A stretch of DNA of 64,000 bases, taken from contig CM052362.1 of NCBI GenBank assembly GCA_028551475.1, forward strand, positions 5,269,354 through 5,333,353, read 5' to 3'. Made by a program: the position numbers and the translations under genes. Positions 1 through 12,115 of this stretch are shown in pieces; position 1 is the stretch's first letter; each line of letters begins with the position of its first letter. The DNA is from Casuarina equisetifolia. Taxonomy: Eukaryota; Streptophyta; Magnoliopsida; Fagales; Casuarinaceae. The notes under the pieces were generated by a model. That model did not search any database. It saw only the letters and a program-made list of their open reading frames with translations, and was not told the DNA's origin.

Positions 1-2240
1 ACTTTATGTTTTGTTTCCAAGTCTTTTCAAAAGAGACGTAGAAATTCGTACCCAACTTTCTTTCATCCCCACTCATACATCTGTTCTGCGTGGTTATGAC
101 GGTCCTTGAATGTAACTTCTTAGAAATTTCCTACTCTGCATTGACAAGACCTGTGCATCTTTCTGTGCTTATCTTATGCTTTTTTCTCTATTGCTTTTAA
201 TAAAAGAAAGTGAGCTCATATAATTAGACACCAATACCGTGTTGAACTGTGTTACAGCTAGATTTTATAAAAACTTTAACCTGTACTGATTTACTCTTAA
301 CGATAGTGATTATCTAGTATGAGATCTGGAGAGAGCTTCATACCCAATACAGTAGATAGGGAAGAAATAAAATCAACCATTTAAGTGGTTGGATTTACAT
401 TGCGTCCCAAGACAACATTTCTCTCTCAGTGTTTGACATTGATTTTGTGAATTTTTGTGGTCTAAAGTGGTGCTTCTATAACATCTAGCTTGGGAATGGG
501 TAGAGATAAACTTAGTATGAATATTCTTTCGTACAAGTAGTTCATGACAGTAAACTAATCCAGACAATAACATTATATTGGTTGGAGGCTCATTTTGGCT
601 AGTTGAGATATGAGTTTATTCATGTGGATTGCATTCTGTTAATGAAACTTCTCCAACCTCAACGCAATTGAGATTACTTTCTTCCACTTCAAAGTTCCTA
701 TGAGAAATTAGCCTTAGAAAGGCCAAGTCATATACCTTCTAAGATTGAACTAGTGAAGGCCTTCTGTTAGTTGCTGCCAACAATATTTGCCATAGATTTT
801 GAAACTTCCCCATTCAGTCGTTTTTCTTACGTTACTGAGAATGAGTATAGTGTTCATGTCTGTTTCATTTTTGTCTTTTTTTCCATCCGAGTCTTTCAAA
901 ATAGAACCTAAAATTCCATGTGGCTTAGGAAAGAAGTCATGTAGACGCTCTAGGCGATTGACTTTTGGTCAACTTTTTTTAATCTCCATTGCATGCGTGT
1001 ATTCTGCGTGATAACCAGGGGCCTGGAGTCGGACTTCGTAGAAATTTCCAGCTTTGTCTTTCGGTACCTCTTCTCATTCTTTTCTTTATCGCTTTTGGTA
1101 ACAAAATTATAATTATTAAGGAATTGCTTTGATAGGTAGGCTGCGAAAATGGGTAAGACCAGGCTTGTTCATTTTCTGACAATCCTTAATCATTCCGATC
1201 AAACATGCCAACACGGTTCACTTTTTGACTGGACGAAAGCAAAGGCAAGGAGACTGGGAGTGGGACTACCCTTGCCGTTTGGTATGTGGGAATCCCAAGG
1301 TCCCCCGGAGCGGACCCGGGAAGCAAACGCGTACATAAATTTACTCGAAGAAGCAGCAATAGTACTAACATCAGGCGAATCAAGTCATACAAGAACAAGG
1401 GCAAATGATGGAAAATATGAAAATGTAATTTCTTTGGCATTTCAAGCGCTCAATGATGAGACAAGGGTGTGTTTGTCTTTGCCTTGCTCTCCCGTCAATT
1501 TTGACAAATTTGAGGAATAATCGTGGTACGGAGGCGTGGGAAACAGGAAAGACTAGACTTGTCAGTGCCCAACAAACACTGAGGTATTATGTCACACATA
1601 GATTTGAAAAAACAGCAAGATTGTCGACAAAGAAGCACGAAAAAGGTGTTACTTTCGTCGAAAAATACCGCAAAGAACTTTATTTCACATCGGATTAAAG
1701 CCTCATTCGCTGTCCAAGGATCAAACTTTATTTTTTGTTTCCGAGTCTTTTCAAAAGAAACATAGAAATTCGTAGCCAGCTTCCTTTAATCGCCAATCCA
1801 TAGGTGAGTTAAGCGTGATAACAACGGTTCCTGACTGTAACTTTCTAGGAATTTCCAACTCTTTCTGTGCTTCTCTTTGTTTTTTTTTTCTTTAAATGAA
1901 GTTCATATAATTAAACACCATTAATCCCATGCCGAACTGTGTTACAACAAGATTTTATAAAACTTTTAACACGTACAAATTTACTCTAACAATAGCGATT
2001 ATCTCTTATGAGAACTGGAGAGAGCTTCATAAGAAATATAGTAGATAAGGCAGAAAAAAGTATCAACCATTTATTTGGTTGGAGTAACCTTGTGACCCAA
2101 TCCAACATTTGTGTCTCAATACTGATATTGATTATGTGGATTTTTGCGGTCTAAATTGGTGCTTCTATAACATGTAACTTGGGGATCGGGCTAAGATAAA
2201 GTAAGTGTGAATATTCTTTCATTTATTTTATCATTTTAGA
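1..2240. repeat. Degenerate tandem duplication, no gene recognised
   Basis: Bases 1-535 and about 1725-2230 are clearly two copies of one sequence: the same order of words runs through both, including the shared start around 'cttttcaaaag', a 'gaactgtgttaca' block and a 'gagagagcttcata' block. A weaker partial copy lies at about 885-1130, and short matches recur at 1415-1480 and 2370-2440. The longest open frame here (1149-1520, plus) has no recognisable domain and crosses the repeat, so I do not call it a gene. No LTR, TIR or poly-A signature was seen, so the origin of the repeat is unknown. Confidence 0.7.
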
Positions 2241-3100
2241 GTCCAAAAGTCATTCAAAAAAGAAATATAAATCTCGATGTGACTTTAGAAAATTCTAGTC
2301 TACCTAACTTGAGAGAAGACTTATTTGATTTTTACTGTGTATATGTTTCTTTGTTACAACTGGTGCCCAAGAATGTAACTTCCTTGACATTTCAAGCTCG
2401 GTATTGATGAGAACGCTTTGGCATTTGCTTTTTCTTGTTACACGACATACTATGGAGAGGGCGAACTGGGGCGAAGAACACGGGAAAGTTCAAAGTATGA
2501 TTACGATAATAAGAAGACATGTTTTTATATGGATGGCACATGTCAGTGCTAACATCAATAATCAGGAAGTCGACCATTGTGACGGAGACATGAAAGGATC
2601 TCCATCGGCAATTGATAACTGAGGGGTCACTTCATCCGTCAGCAAGGGAAAAACAAATCCCTCAAGGTGTCGTTCGACCAGTGACAGAGTTCGTGATAAT
2701 TTAACAAAAAAAAAACTGAAAAAAACATTTATAAAGGTTCTTGATCGTGAATGAATGACCAACAAGTTATTAGTCAAAGGGAATGAAAATAAATGTAGTT
2801 GAACATTTCAAGATGGATAAGTTGAATGAGAAGGCCATTTGCGTTTTTTTTTTCTTGTTAGGGTGATTAGAATTTTAATATTATATTATTCCCGATGAAT
2901 AAATCCAATACATAACAACATAAATGTTCATATTCAAATATAATAAATTTTAAAAAAATTCAAACTAACACAACATTATATGTTTTCCAGATATATTTCT
3001 CATAAGTTTTCTCTTACATTTCATCTCACCCGACGTTGGTTGTCTTGTGAAAACTCTCATTACCTATAACCCATAATGCACCAACAACAAGCCTATAAGG
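2240..3100. other. Intergenic, AT-rich, nothing recognised
   Basis: Short open frames only, none with a recognisable domain. The sequence becomes very AT-rich after 2700. It separates the 5' tandem duplication from the duplicated flank that starts near 3100. Confidence 0.5.
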
Positions 3101-5660
3101 CTCTAAAACCTTAGTGCACATAATGCGAACTTTTAAGTTTTGGAGTTTAATGCATGCAGCATCTCAACCTAATCTAAGAACCATAATAGCTCCAACTAAC
3201 AGAGTTGTAATATTAATTTTGAACATTGGAATTGAAAAATCAATTTTGCATGAACTGAATTTATGCTCTTTTAAAGTAAATAGACTCTATAAAAACCTAT
3301 TCATGTAAGAGTTTGAAATTTAGTTGTTTTTGGAATCCAAAATTCACTCTTATTGAGTTAAGAGTTAGGTCTATTTAATAAAAAGTCTTGATAAAAAAAT
3401 ATAGGGGTGAACTGTTTTATAATTAAAATCTTAATATCATTTTTCATTGAAGAAAGAACTTAAAATTGAAGAATACACAAGGTGAAGACTAAGAGGGGCA
3501 AATACCCTGAAGGGTGGGAGTTGATTGAGCCTACTCTCCGTCAACTAGATGCAAAAGAGAGAGAAGCTGAAAGTAATTCACATGATGGCAAGATGAAGTG
3601 TGAAGCAATGTGGCTAATTTCCGAAATTGCGCATCAAAATCGCCGTTACATTTTTGCCCTTCACTACAAAAGCAGGGAATTATCTAAAAAGCTGTATGAA
3701 TTCTACTTGAAGCAAGGATATGAGGACCGCAACCTAATTGCAAAGTCGAAAAGGTCAGAATATGAACGTCTGTGCTGCCTCGGTTGCATACAGACAAGGG
3801 ATCAAAACTTTGGAATTCTCGTGTTTGTGGAGTCCCCAAAGGGTCGAAATTGCAGAATGTGCATTGTGGATGTAGAGGCTGTGCAAGCTGGGATTGCGTG
3901 GCTGTTTTATGTGACAAAAGCTGGGATTGCTGGAGTTTAGCTTTTGCTGCCGTCCTATCTTAACTCTTTGTCGTTTTCAATATATGACAAAAACTCATTG
4001 TTGTAGCCCAAATTAGAGGCACTTCAACTTGTATCTCTGCACCTTGGAGCACTCAATCCTCACAGAAATTCAAGACAATTATTGCATTTAAAAGGGGCAC
4101 CCTTGCTTACAACTAACGAACTTAAATTAAGATGTTAATTACATTATGCAGAAACTTAGATGCTTATCTATGGATATTAGAGACAGATTTTTGAATTATG
4201 TAACCGGAGCTAGTTTTTAAGTTTTGCAAATATCTTCATGATTGCAACTCTCACGTTAGTGCCTGTGATTGTGCCTTGGAGAATATTTACTTCCATTTTT
4301 CTTCATTAAATTTGAGATTCATTTATCAATATGAGTGCGTATAGTATAAGCAACATGTGTTTATATGTCTATTTATGTAACCTCCATATATGTAGATGTC
4401 AGAAGTTCTTCTGGGTTTTCTGGATGGAATGATTAGGATGGTTGTTGCTCAATTGATGATACATCTTATTTGTGTTTCCTTATGGCGAATATTATTAACA
4501 CCTCGATTCTCACCGTTTTGAAAAGATAACCCCATCACTTGAAGTCATTTTCAAAGCAAAGAAAGCCTTTCCAACAATGAATAGATGTACGAATACAAAT
4601 GCATTCTTAAATGAACTTCTGCCGCCTGCCTTCAACATCGCACGAAGTCTACTGCAACACCGAAAAACTTTCTGCCCTCTGCTTGGCACCGCAATTCCCA
4701 TGCTCACAGCCAGCTAGAGCACCAAAATCGACCGCCGTCTTTTTCTTCAAACCCACCCTAATCTTTTGAATGTCCTTGCCGAATCCTAGCCTGAGGGGGA
4801 TGATCTGCCGAATCCTAGCCTGACTTAGGTGAAACAGTTCTGCAAAGTTTGTTTTTCATATAGGCAGCGTGGTTACAGTACTCTTGATTGTGCCACCCGT
4901 GCAATTCGTACTGCTCTACACTCCATAAAAAGAGAAGCTCCATGGCCCTTCCCGCTCAAATTTCGCCATTACCTAGCCACTTGCTGAAATTTGCATTGAA
5001 GTAGTAAATATAGGAAATGCTCTCCGAAATCAGTCAAGAATGTTAAATGGTTTGTCGAGGCATTTGCGCTGTGAACCCAGGTGCTCTTGAAGCTCGAATG
5101 GAAGCAAGTATCCCTGAGTGCATGCTATTCCTGGCATAGTTCTTGGAATTTATTTTGCAGTTTACGAATTCTTTGATGGCTTGCTTCCATTAGGACTTCA
5201 GTAGCGGCCGTATTACCATTGTGCAAATGTTCCAAAATCCATTTAACAGAATAATCAAAAGCATGCGATGTTACAGTTTTTCCTGTCTTTTGTGTTATTT
5301 TCTCTGTATTCCGTTCCTACATTTGACTGAAAACAAAGTGTCATGAAGCATTGTTGTATCTTATAAAGCTATTTCATCCCACTTATTTTCACATTGACCC
5401 GTCTGAGTTTAATATTTGTACTCAAGTAGGAATCTTGCCTAATTTTGAGTGGCAGCATTGGTCTCGCTGTTGCTTTGAAAATGTACCGAAGTGCCTATTT
5501 ATTTTGGTGCAGGATACTGGGCAGGTCTGTAAAGTTTGATTAGGAGCTTACAAATTAGTTTCCAAACATGAAGCCCTTTCGATTTCGGTTTGCTGCGATG
5601 CTTTCAGTTCATATCAAGCGCCGGTTATCATGATTCAAAAAGAGATAAAAATCTCCCGGC
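3100..5660. repeat. Flank duplication, left copy (partner 61420-62680)
   Basis: Collinear with 61420-62680. Matching stretches include 3110-3290, 4065-4190 and 4690-5660, among them the run around 'ccacttgctgaaatttgc' (4978) and the 'gtgcaggatactggg' run (5510). Relative to the right-hand copy this one carries two extra pieces: about 3290-4062, which contains the BUD31 retrocopy, and about 4190-4685, which is unidentified. A TATA-like 'ccataaaaagag' near 4924 corresponds to 'ctttataaagag' near 62005, so the segment may include an old promoter and a 5' UTR. No coding exon was recognised in the shared part. Confidence 0.8.
3473..3897 (+). pseudogene. BUD31: BUD31/G10 splicing-factor retrocopy (processed pseudogene)
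   Basis: BUD31 (G10) is a conserved nuclear protein of about 145 residues that binds the catalytic spliceosome. The reading here runs VKTKRGKYPEGWELIEPTLR, then DAK.REAES..HDGK.KCEA, LYEFYLKQGY and YERLCCLGCIQTRD, which follows plant BUD31 along its length. After a frameshift near 3813-3820 it continues as VHCGCRGCAS, the zinc-binding cysteine cluster at the C-terminus. It is one continuous piece with no introns, as expected of a reverse-transcribed mRNA. The start codon is ATA (3473-3475) in place of ATG, the stop position reads TGC (3895-3897), and many conserved residues have changed. It cannot make BUD31. No poly-A tail or clean target-site duplication is visible. The equivalent site in the 61.4-62.7 kb copy lacks it. 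Confidence 0.9.
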
Positions 5661-5983
5661 TATCACGAGAATCTCACTCTGATAGCTAACACATTTGAAA
5701 GTGCTAATTTTCTTTCGTGTTTAACTTTCTACTCTTGGTTCTGTTAGAGAAGCCGAATACCACACCAGCACCCCACACGTCAATCATGTTAGCACGAAGT
5801 GCCATGGCAGTTCAAACCATCATGGACAGAAAATCTCATTAGAATTTATATGTGCTGCCACTGGAAAAGTTTCTAGATTAGATTTGATTTCGTATAGATT
5901 GGATTTGATTTGGTTTTGTACAATTAGATATTATTTGTTTTTTTTTTTAGATTTGATTTCAACTATAAATAGAAATAAAAGGT
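5660..5983. other. Short spacer between the left flank and the WAK1 unit
   Basis: AT-rich sequence with a run of 'gatttgattt'-like words around 5880-5960. No gene or recognised element. The duplicated WAK1 unit begins at about 5983. Confidence 0.5.
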
Positions 5984-6751
5984 AACCTCTTTTTTAGTCT
6001 CCTTAATGATTTGAAAATAGAAATAAGGCAACTAATAGCATTATTCTATGATAATAAAGCTGCCATGCATATATCGTAATATACTTAGTTTATTATGAAA
6101 GAGTAAATACATATTGAGATTGAGCACCATTTAATTCCTAACAAAAATGGTGTCGACCAGAGGTCTCTAAAGCGGGCCGAAAGATGAAACTGCTCGGAGA
6201 GTCACCAACTAAAATGAAAAGGGAGCTTGAACGCCAGTGACAAAAATTGCATTTATTTCAAAGACTGGAAACGTTCATAAAAGGTAATGGAGACTCTGCA
6301 TATAAATTTATCATCAGAATATTATTCTTTTATCTAGTCTACCTAATTATAGGTAAAAATCAGATATATTGATAGTTGATTTCTACCAAAACGGATCCAA
6401 ATGTTAATTATTAAAGCCAAAAACAATCCGAGGGCAGCTCTTTTATTGCCAACGTAGAGAAAAGCTAAAAAGTATTGCATAAATGTTTGCACACAATTCC
6501 TCAACCAAGAAAATGATATATTTCCATATACCCACAGGCAGTACACATACATACTCCTTTCCGACATAAAACAGGAAAACATAACGGACTTACTATACAA
6601 AGACGACACAAGGACCACATATCATATGTTCCCAGCCACTAAGGAAACCGATGGTCCTTTTGTAGCTTATGAAAATAGATTTTTAACAGCAACTAATGGA
6701 AGAGAGGCGGCGTTAATCTCCCACGGCAAATGTATGCAGTGGAATAGCTAA

Positions 6752-9700
6752 TTACCTGCCGCCATCTAGTGCTTGCAATTCATGGTTTCTTATGCTATCG
6801 TACTCAGCAGTTGCACTGGTAGAATGGAAGTCAGTGTCAATATCAATCTCAAACGAGTGTGCAGGTCTGGGAAGCAGGTACTCTGTTTCTTCTGTAGAGA
6901 TAACAGCCTTTCCCCATGGGTGCTTTTTCAAAGCTCTCAGACCCTCTAGCTCCGTTGTTACTTCCCTCATAGAGGGCCTATCCTCCCCACTAATACTCAA
7001 ACAACCTTTTATTATGTGAGCAACTTCCTTCTGCTCCTTAATATTACCCTCATTCATAATGCAAGTGTCCAATATTTCACATAATTGATCCTCTTTCATC
7101 GCAGAAATAAAGTACACAGCAAGTTTTCTTTCAATTCCCATGCTATCTTTAAAAATCACCTTTTTGCCTGTCAATAGTTCTGCTAGAACAACACCAAAAC
7201 TATAAACATCACTTTTTTCAGTTAGTAGGCCAGTTTGGAAAGACTCTGGGTCTAAGTACCCATGAGTTCCTTGCACTAAGGTGGTTGCCTATGTTTTCAT
7301 CAACTGAAATCAATCTTGAGGCTCCAAAGTCAGCTACTTTTGCTGTAAGATTATCATCTAAAAGTATATTTGCAGACTTTATATCTCTGTGAATAATTGG
7401 CAAAGAAGTTTCAGAATGTAAGTAAGCAAAAGCTCCTGCAATTTCTGTTGCTATTTGTAAACGAATTTCCCATGGAAGTAAGGCTGAGAGATTGTCATCA
7501 TGAAGGTGGTGAAAAAGGGTCCCATTTGTGATGAATTCATAAACTAGTAAGGGAACTCTCGTTTCAAGACAACAACCTAACAACTTAACCACATTTCGAT
7601 GATTAATTTGGGTAAGTAAAATTACCTCATTTATAAATTGTTTAACTTGGCTCTGATCAAAAAGTTTGGACTTCTTAATGGCTACCACTTTATCACCAGG
7701 TAATATTCCTTTATACACTATTCCATTGCCGCCTTGGCCAAGAATCATACTTTCATCATAGTTGTTTGTGGCTTTTTTAAGCTCTTCCATGCTAAAGATT
7801 TTTGTTGTCTCTATGGAACCTCCATAATTTGATAGATGTTGTTGTAATAATAAGCCACCATTTTGTTGGAATAGTTTCTCCTTGAGCTTGATGAATTGTC
7901 TCCTTTTTACTCCCCAGTGTATCCAAAAACCTCCAACAAGAACAACTAAAAAGCCAATGGCAATACCTACAAATGTTCAAACATGCATTAAGGTATTAGT
8001 TTATTGTAGATGTTGGACATAAAATCACTCAATAAAGATATGAGCTGCAGTATACATAGTTAATGCCGTAGAAGTGTATATCTAGGGATTTTGAAAATGG
8101 TTTATGTTAAAGTTAAAAATATGGAAAGACCTAAATCATTACCCAATTTATAATCCTTTTAAAAAAGGGATAGATTTCAAACATTTTCATAATAGTCTTG
8201 AATTTAAATAATAACATTGCCTCCTTGGCCAACGATCATGCAATCATCATAGTTGTTAGTGGCCCTTTTAAGCTCTTCTATAGTGAATATTTTTGTTGAC
8301 TCTTCAAATTCTTTATTGTTTGAATGTAGCTCTTGTAATACTAAACCACTATTTTGTTGGAATAATTTTCTTTGAAGCTTGTTAAGTTGTCTTCTTTCTA
8401 TTCTCCAATATATGCAGAAACTTTCTGTGAGCAATACCAACAGACCTATATGAATGTTCAAACAAACATTTGGATCAAAATAAACACCATTATTTTGTTA
8501 GTTGAGATATTTGAAAATTTTTGTTGCATAGATATTATGTAAGTTGACTAAATTAAGATTGGAATTGCAACACAAGTGAGTTGTGTGTAAAAATAGATAT
8601 ACAATTGATTTTCAAATATGGTTCATGTTAAAGTTGGAAATAAGCAAAAAATGTAGATAATTATTACTCATTTAGGAAATTGATGTATTTTGACACTCTT
8701 TCAAAAAAGTCTTAAGTTTAAATCACTTTAAATTGGTTTAGTCGATCCTAGTATCCCTAAAGTTGGTGGACACCATTTAAATGTTAATTATATTCTATAT
8801 GATCTAAGACAGTGAAAAAAAAATAGCAAGAACAAAAAATTGAAAAATAAGGCATGTTCGAATGTAGGGCACCTATATAATTAATTTGGAGAAAAGATAC
8901 ATATTACAATGAATGGAATAAAAAAGGGATTTGAGCAATCAAAGAGTCAATCATCTATTGCTTCAACCATGTGATGCACATACAAAGTTCAATTAAGTGT
9001 GAGTTGAAGATCGATTGATTGGCAAAGTTTCAAGAAGACCAATTGTTAGGGCAATTGACCACTATTTTAAATAACATGTAGTATAACTTGTTGGCTAGGC
9101 TTTTTATTAATATGAATTTTGTGCATTTTGTTTGAGATAGTTTTATCATATTGTATTAATAGATTTAGGTTTAATGATGTATTTTAGTCTTCATTAATTA
9201 AATTCATATTTAACATGTTTAATCCTTGATCTACATTTTATACTCTATCAACTAGTATTAAAGTTCCAATTGATCAAAAGTTAGTAATTGTCACTTGGAT
9301 CAATTAGCAAAAGTTTCTAAACTATCTAAATTTTGAATAGTTTTAGTGATGATTAGACTATCTCTTCGCATAATACTTCAATACTTTTCTAATGTTACAT
9401 ATTTTTATCTCTTTTTTGTTATATTTTTAAAGAATTTTTAACAACCTTTTGAGCACATAGTTAATACTTCAAATAGATTCTATCCGAAAAGGGAGTCAAC
9501 GTGTAATGAAAGAATTAACAAAAGAATAATTTAGTCCTAGAATGCTTAAAAGGGCAAAAAAAATAAAAGAAAAAAGGGGAAACTATTTTTGGAGATTGGG
9601 AAACTAGGTCCCATTATGCATTATTTAAAATTATCAAACCAAAATATTAATAATAAAAATACTAATACTATGCTAACAATAAGAACAACAACAACAACAA

Positions 9701-11284
9701 AATTTTATAACATAATCTTATATACTTACATAGTGCAATGGTGATACTTTTAGAATTGTTGGTTTTAAGTGTGCAAAATGTTGCATTTCTGCTTCCATCA
9801 TCCTCGTATCCCTTCAGACAAGCACAATGGTGACTCCCCTCGAGGTTGATGCATTGTTGTCCATTGCCACAGGGTTTGGAAATTTTACACTCATCAATAT
9901 CTGAACACAGTGCAAACCATCAAAGTTGACAAGGTAGCAACACAACCTTTTATGCTTGTTTAGTTTATGACTAAAGTCTACCACATTTGGCAATTAATAG
10001 TCAAGCTTATTAAACTCGAACAAAAGCAAAAAAAAAAAAAAAAAGAAAAAAAAAAGATATATTAAAATCATACTAATTTTTTCACGTTGATTAAATTCTA
10101 CTTGTTAATTTTCTTTAACTGAAAAGTACACATCTTAATTACAAATTAGTTTTAAAGTAAGAACAAACATAATATCAAAATCTATGTTAATAAGATAACA
10201 GTCCGAAAGCATAAAATATACATTTTATCGTGGTAGTGATATGATGTTACCTTTGGCATGGGAACCTAAGTTCATTTTAACTATGAGAGACAAGTAAAGA
10301 ATTGTGTAAATTATTAAATATTACTAAAATTCTGTTTGAAAATTCTTTAAAATAAAACTCAATCCCTTAATTATAAACCAAGTTTAATTAATAAGTGGAC
10401 TTCCTAAAAAGAAGAACTAATTAAGAAATGAAATGGACATCGTTACCCGTGCAATCACCGGGGAGGTATGGGTTCCCTTCATAGCCAACGGAACAACGAC
10501 AGCGATACCCAGGACCGTTGGTGGAATTGTAACATTCGCTATTTTTTCCCTTGCATGCGTAGGCTGTTCGATTTTTCTGGGCCTCAGGACACGTCTTATT
10601 TCCAACTGCCCAATCAAGCATCATAGGAACTTTCTCCCTGCCTTGTAAGTTCTTAAGATCTAGAGAGGAAAAATTATATGCTTCCTCTTCCACAACAAAA
10701 CCAAAACTACATGAATTCGAATTCTTTACTGTAGAGGATTCGTACAAGGGCCCAACAGAGACTTCAAAATAAGTGACATCTTCTGGTATAAGAGACTGGC
10801 AACAGCCCATGCCATTGCAAGAACTATTGACCACGCTGCTAATATTGTCGCAGCGCGATACACACCCAGTTGTGTAATTCTTGTCTGCAGCCGTGCCTTC
10901 AATGTAACCAACAGTGTTGCAACCGACTGCAGTGAACTTATTCTTCTTATTTGAGACGCGAAACGTTCCTGGGTTGAGCCACGCGTAGTAATTTTCGTTA
11001 TCACAAAGACTGGCTACAAAGGTTGACACTCGCAATTCCCCCTCCAAGGATATGTTGAAGATCTCGAAATCTTCTGAAAAAGGTTTTGGAGGGTTGAAGG
11101 AGTGGTTACAAGTGACTAGAAAAGATGGATCAAGGCAACAGTCTCCGCTTATTCCAAATGGGTAAGGGATGAAAATTGATCCACATGTTTTGTTGCAGTT
11201 TGAGTTGGTTTCCAGCGCCGCTACTGCTGTTGAGATCAGAACACCAAATAGCAGCTGCTTGAACAGAATTCCATAAAACGCCAT
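6752..11284 (-). CDS. WAK1: wall-associated-kinase-like receptor, one frameshift
   Basis: Three exons: 10447-11284, 9730-9900 and 6752-7966. Both introns are GT-AG and their phases agree. Exon 1 encodes a signal peptide (residues 1-22), the GUB_WAK pectin-binding domain ([15 protein letters not shown] near 30-44) and a first EGF-like repeat. Exon 2 is a calcium-binding EGF repeat starting DIDEC. Exon 3 holds the membrane helix (about 337-358) and a Ser/Thr kinase with [22 protein letters not shown] and ADFGASR. WAKs sit in the plasma membrane and signal from cell-wall pectin. The exon sum is 2224 nt, one base over a multiple of three. The extra base lies near 7290-7300, in the activation segment; beyond it the frame changes and then reads GTHGYLDPE through to the stop. 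As written, the protein would end just after DFG, so this is either a very young pseudogene or a sequence error. The start is the ATG before the signal peptide, about 82 bp below a TATA box. Confidence 0.88.
8204..8445 (-). pseudogene. Relic of a second WAK TM/kinase exon inside WAK1 intron 2
   Basis: This reads [20 protein letters not shown], a juxtamembrane segment, [15 protein letters not shown] and GQGGN, and then stops (VII*). It is the first 75 or so codons of a kinase exon and resembles WAK3's exon 3 (SFCIYW) more than WAK1's own (GGFWIHW). The sequence on its 3' side (7967-8200) is itself the end of an intron 2. The intron therefore records a fusion of two WAK genes. An AG at 8447-8446 precedes it and joins exon 2 in frame, so splicing to this relic would give a membrane-anchored receptor without a kinase. 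Confidence 0.8.
9640..9705. repeat. Short AAT/AAC-rich repeat in WAK1 intron 2
   Basis: Interrupted 'aataataa' and 'aacaacaac' runs lie just 5' of the exon 2 donor on the plus-strand map. The same place in WAK2 (25873-25916) and WAK3 (36711-36760) has long uninterrupted AAT runs. Confidence 0.6.
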
Positions 11285-11365
11285 CGCTCGCTTTTTCTGC
11301 GCGTCTTCTCTTTTGTAAAGTTATGTTTTTTGGGCATGCACCGACGACCTTGAATGGCCTTCCTC

Positions 11366-11371
11366 TTTATA
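11366..11371 (-). promoter_or_regulatory. TATA box of WAK1
   Basis: TATAAA on the minus strand in the context 'ttctataaagagg', 82-87 bp upstream of the WAK1 ATG. The same word occurs at the same distance in front of WAK3 (38415-38420). In the exon-1 pseudogene at 15 kb it has decayed to CATAAA, and in WAK2 the region is absent. Confidence 0.65.
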
Positions 11372-11479
11372 GAAGGCAAGTTTCTCTGTAACAAGACTGG
11401 GTCCTGGATTCCTTTTAAAAAAAATGAAAAAAAAAAAGAGAAAAAAAAAGTAGGTGTGGAAAATGGGGGGGGGGGAGAA

Positions 11480-12115
11480 GAAAGCATGATAAAAATGGGA
11501 TGAGCCAGTCAAGAAATATTTAGTCTTTTGAGATGCCTATTCTAGAATGCTCATAAAACACACCTAGTCTATTTCTTGATGTGATACTTTGTTGGTAAAC
11601 ATAAATAAAAAAATAAATAAGCATGATATAGATAGGGTGAACCAGTCAAGAAATATCTAGTTTTTTGAAATGCATACTCTAAATATTGGATAAATTACAA
11701 CTATTCTATTTCTTGATGTGACAAAAAAAAAAAGAAAAAGAAAAAAACTGGGTGTAGAGAACTGAAAAAAAAAATGATAGAGATGAGCACACCTACTCTA
11801 GTTCTTGATTAACACTTTGTTGGTAAACATTAAAAAGAAAAAGAAAAAAAAAGCATGATATAGATAGGGTGAACTAGTCAAGAAATATCTAGTTTTTTGA
11901 AATGTCTACTCTAAAATATTGGATAAATTACACCTACTCTATTTCCTGATGTGACAAAAAAAAACAACAAGGTGTAGAGAACTGAAAAAAAAAATGATAG
12001 AGATAAGGTGAACCAATCAAGAAATATCTTGTCGTGTGAGACAATTATTCTAGAACACTTGATAAAATACATCTACTCTATTTCTTGATGTGACACCTTA
12101 TTGGTAAACATCAAA
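11480..12115. repeat. 227-bp promoter satellite upstream of WAK1, about 2.7 copies
   Basis: The repeat unit contains 'gtcaagaaatatctagttt', 'ctactctatttcttgatgtg' and 'cactttgttggtaaacat', separated by A-rich stretches. Marker words at about 11776 and 11996 are 220 bp apart. The orthologous place in the WAK2 unit has about eight copies. It begins about 110 bp upstream of the WAK1 TATA box. Confidence 0.85.

Noticed and set aside
1149-1520. 123-codon open frame as a possible small gene
   Set aside because: No recognisable domain, lies inside a degenerate tandem repeat, and the opposite strand is equally open.
4510-4707. Minus-strand small protein near 4.6 kb
   Set aside because: No recognised domain and the piece is missing from the paralogous flank; insufficient support.
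7792-7980. Separate minus-strand small protein upstream of the WAK1 kinase
   Set aside because: It is the wrong frame of WAK1 exon 3; the correct frame gives the TM helix and juxtamembrane region.
11400-11480. Poly-A and poly-G runs as a retrogene tail upstream of WAK1
   Set aside because: They continue into the A-rich linkers of the promoter satellite and there is no coding copy next to them.
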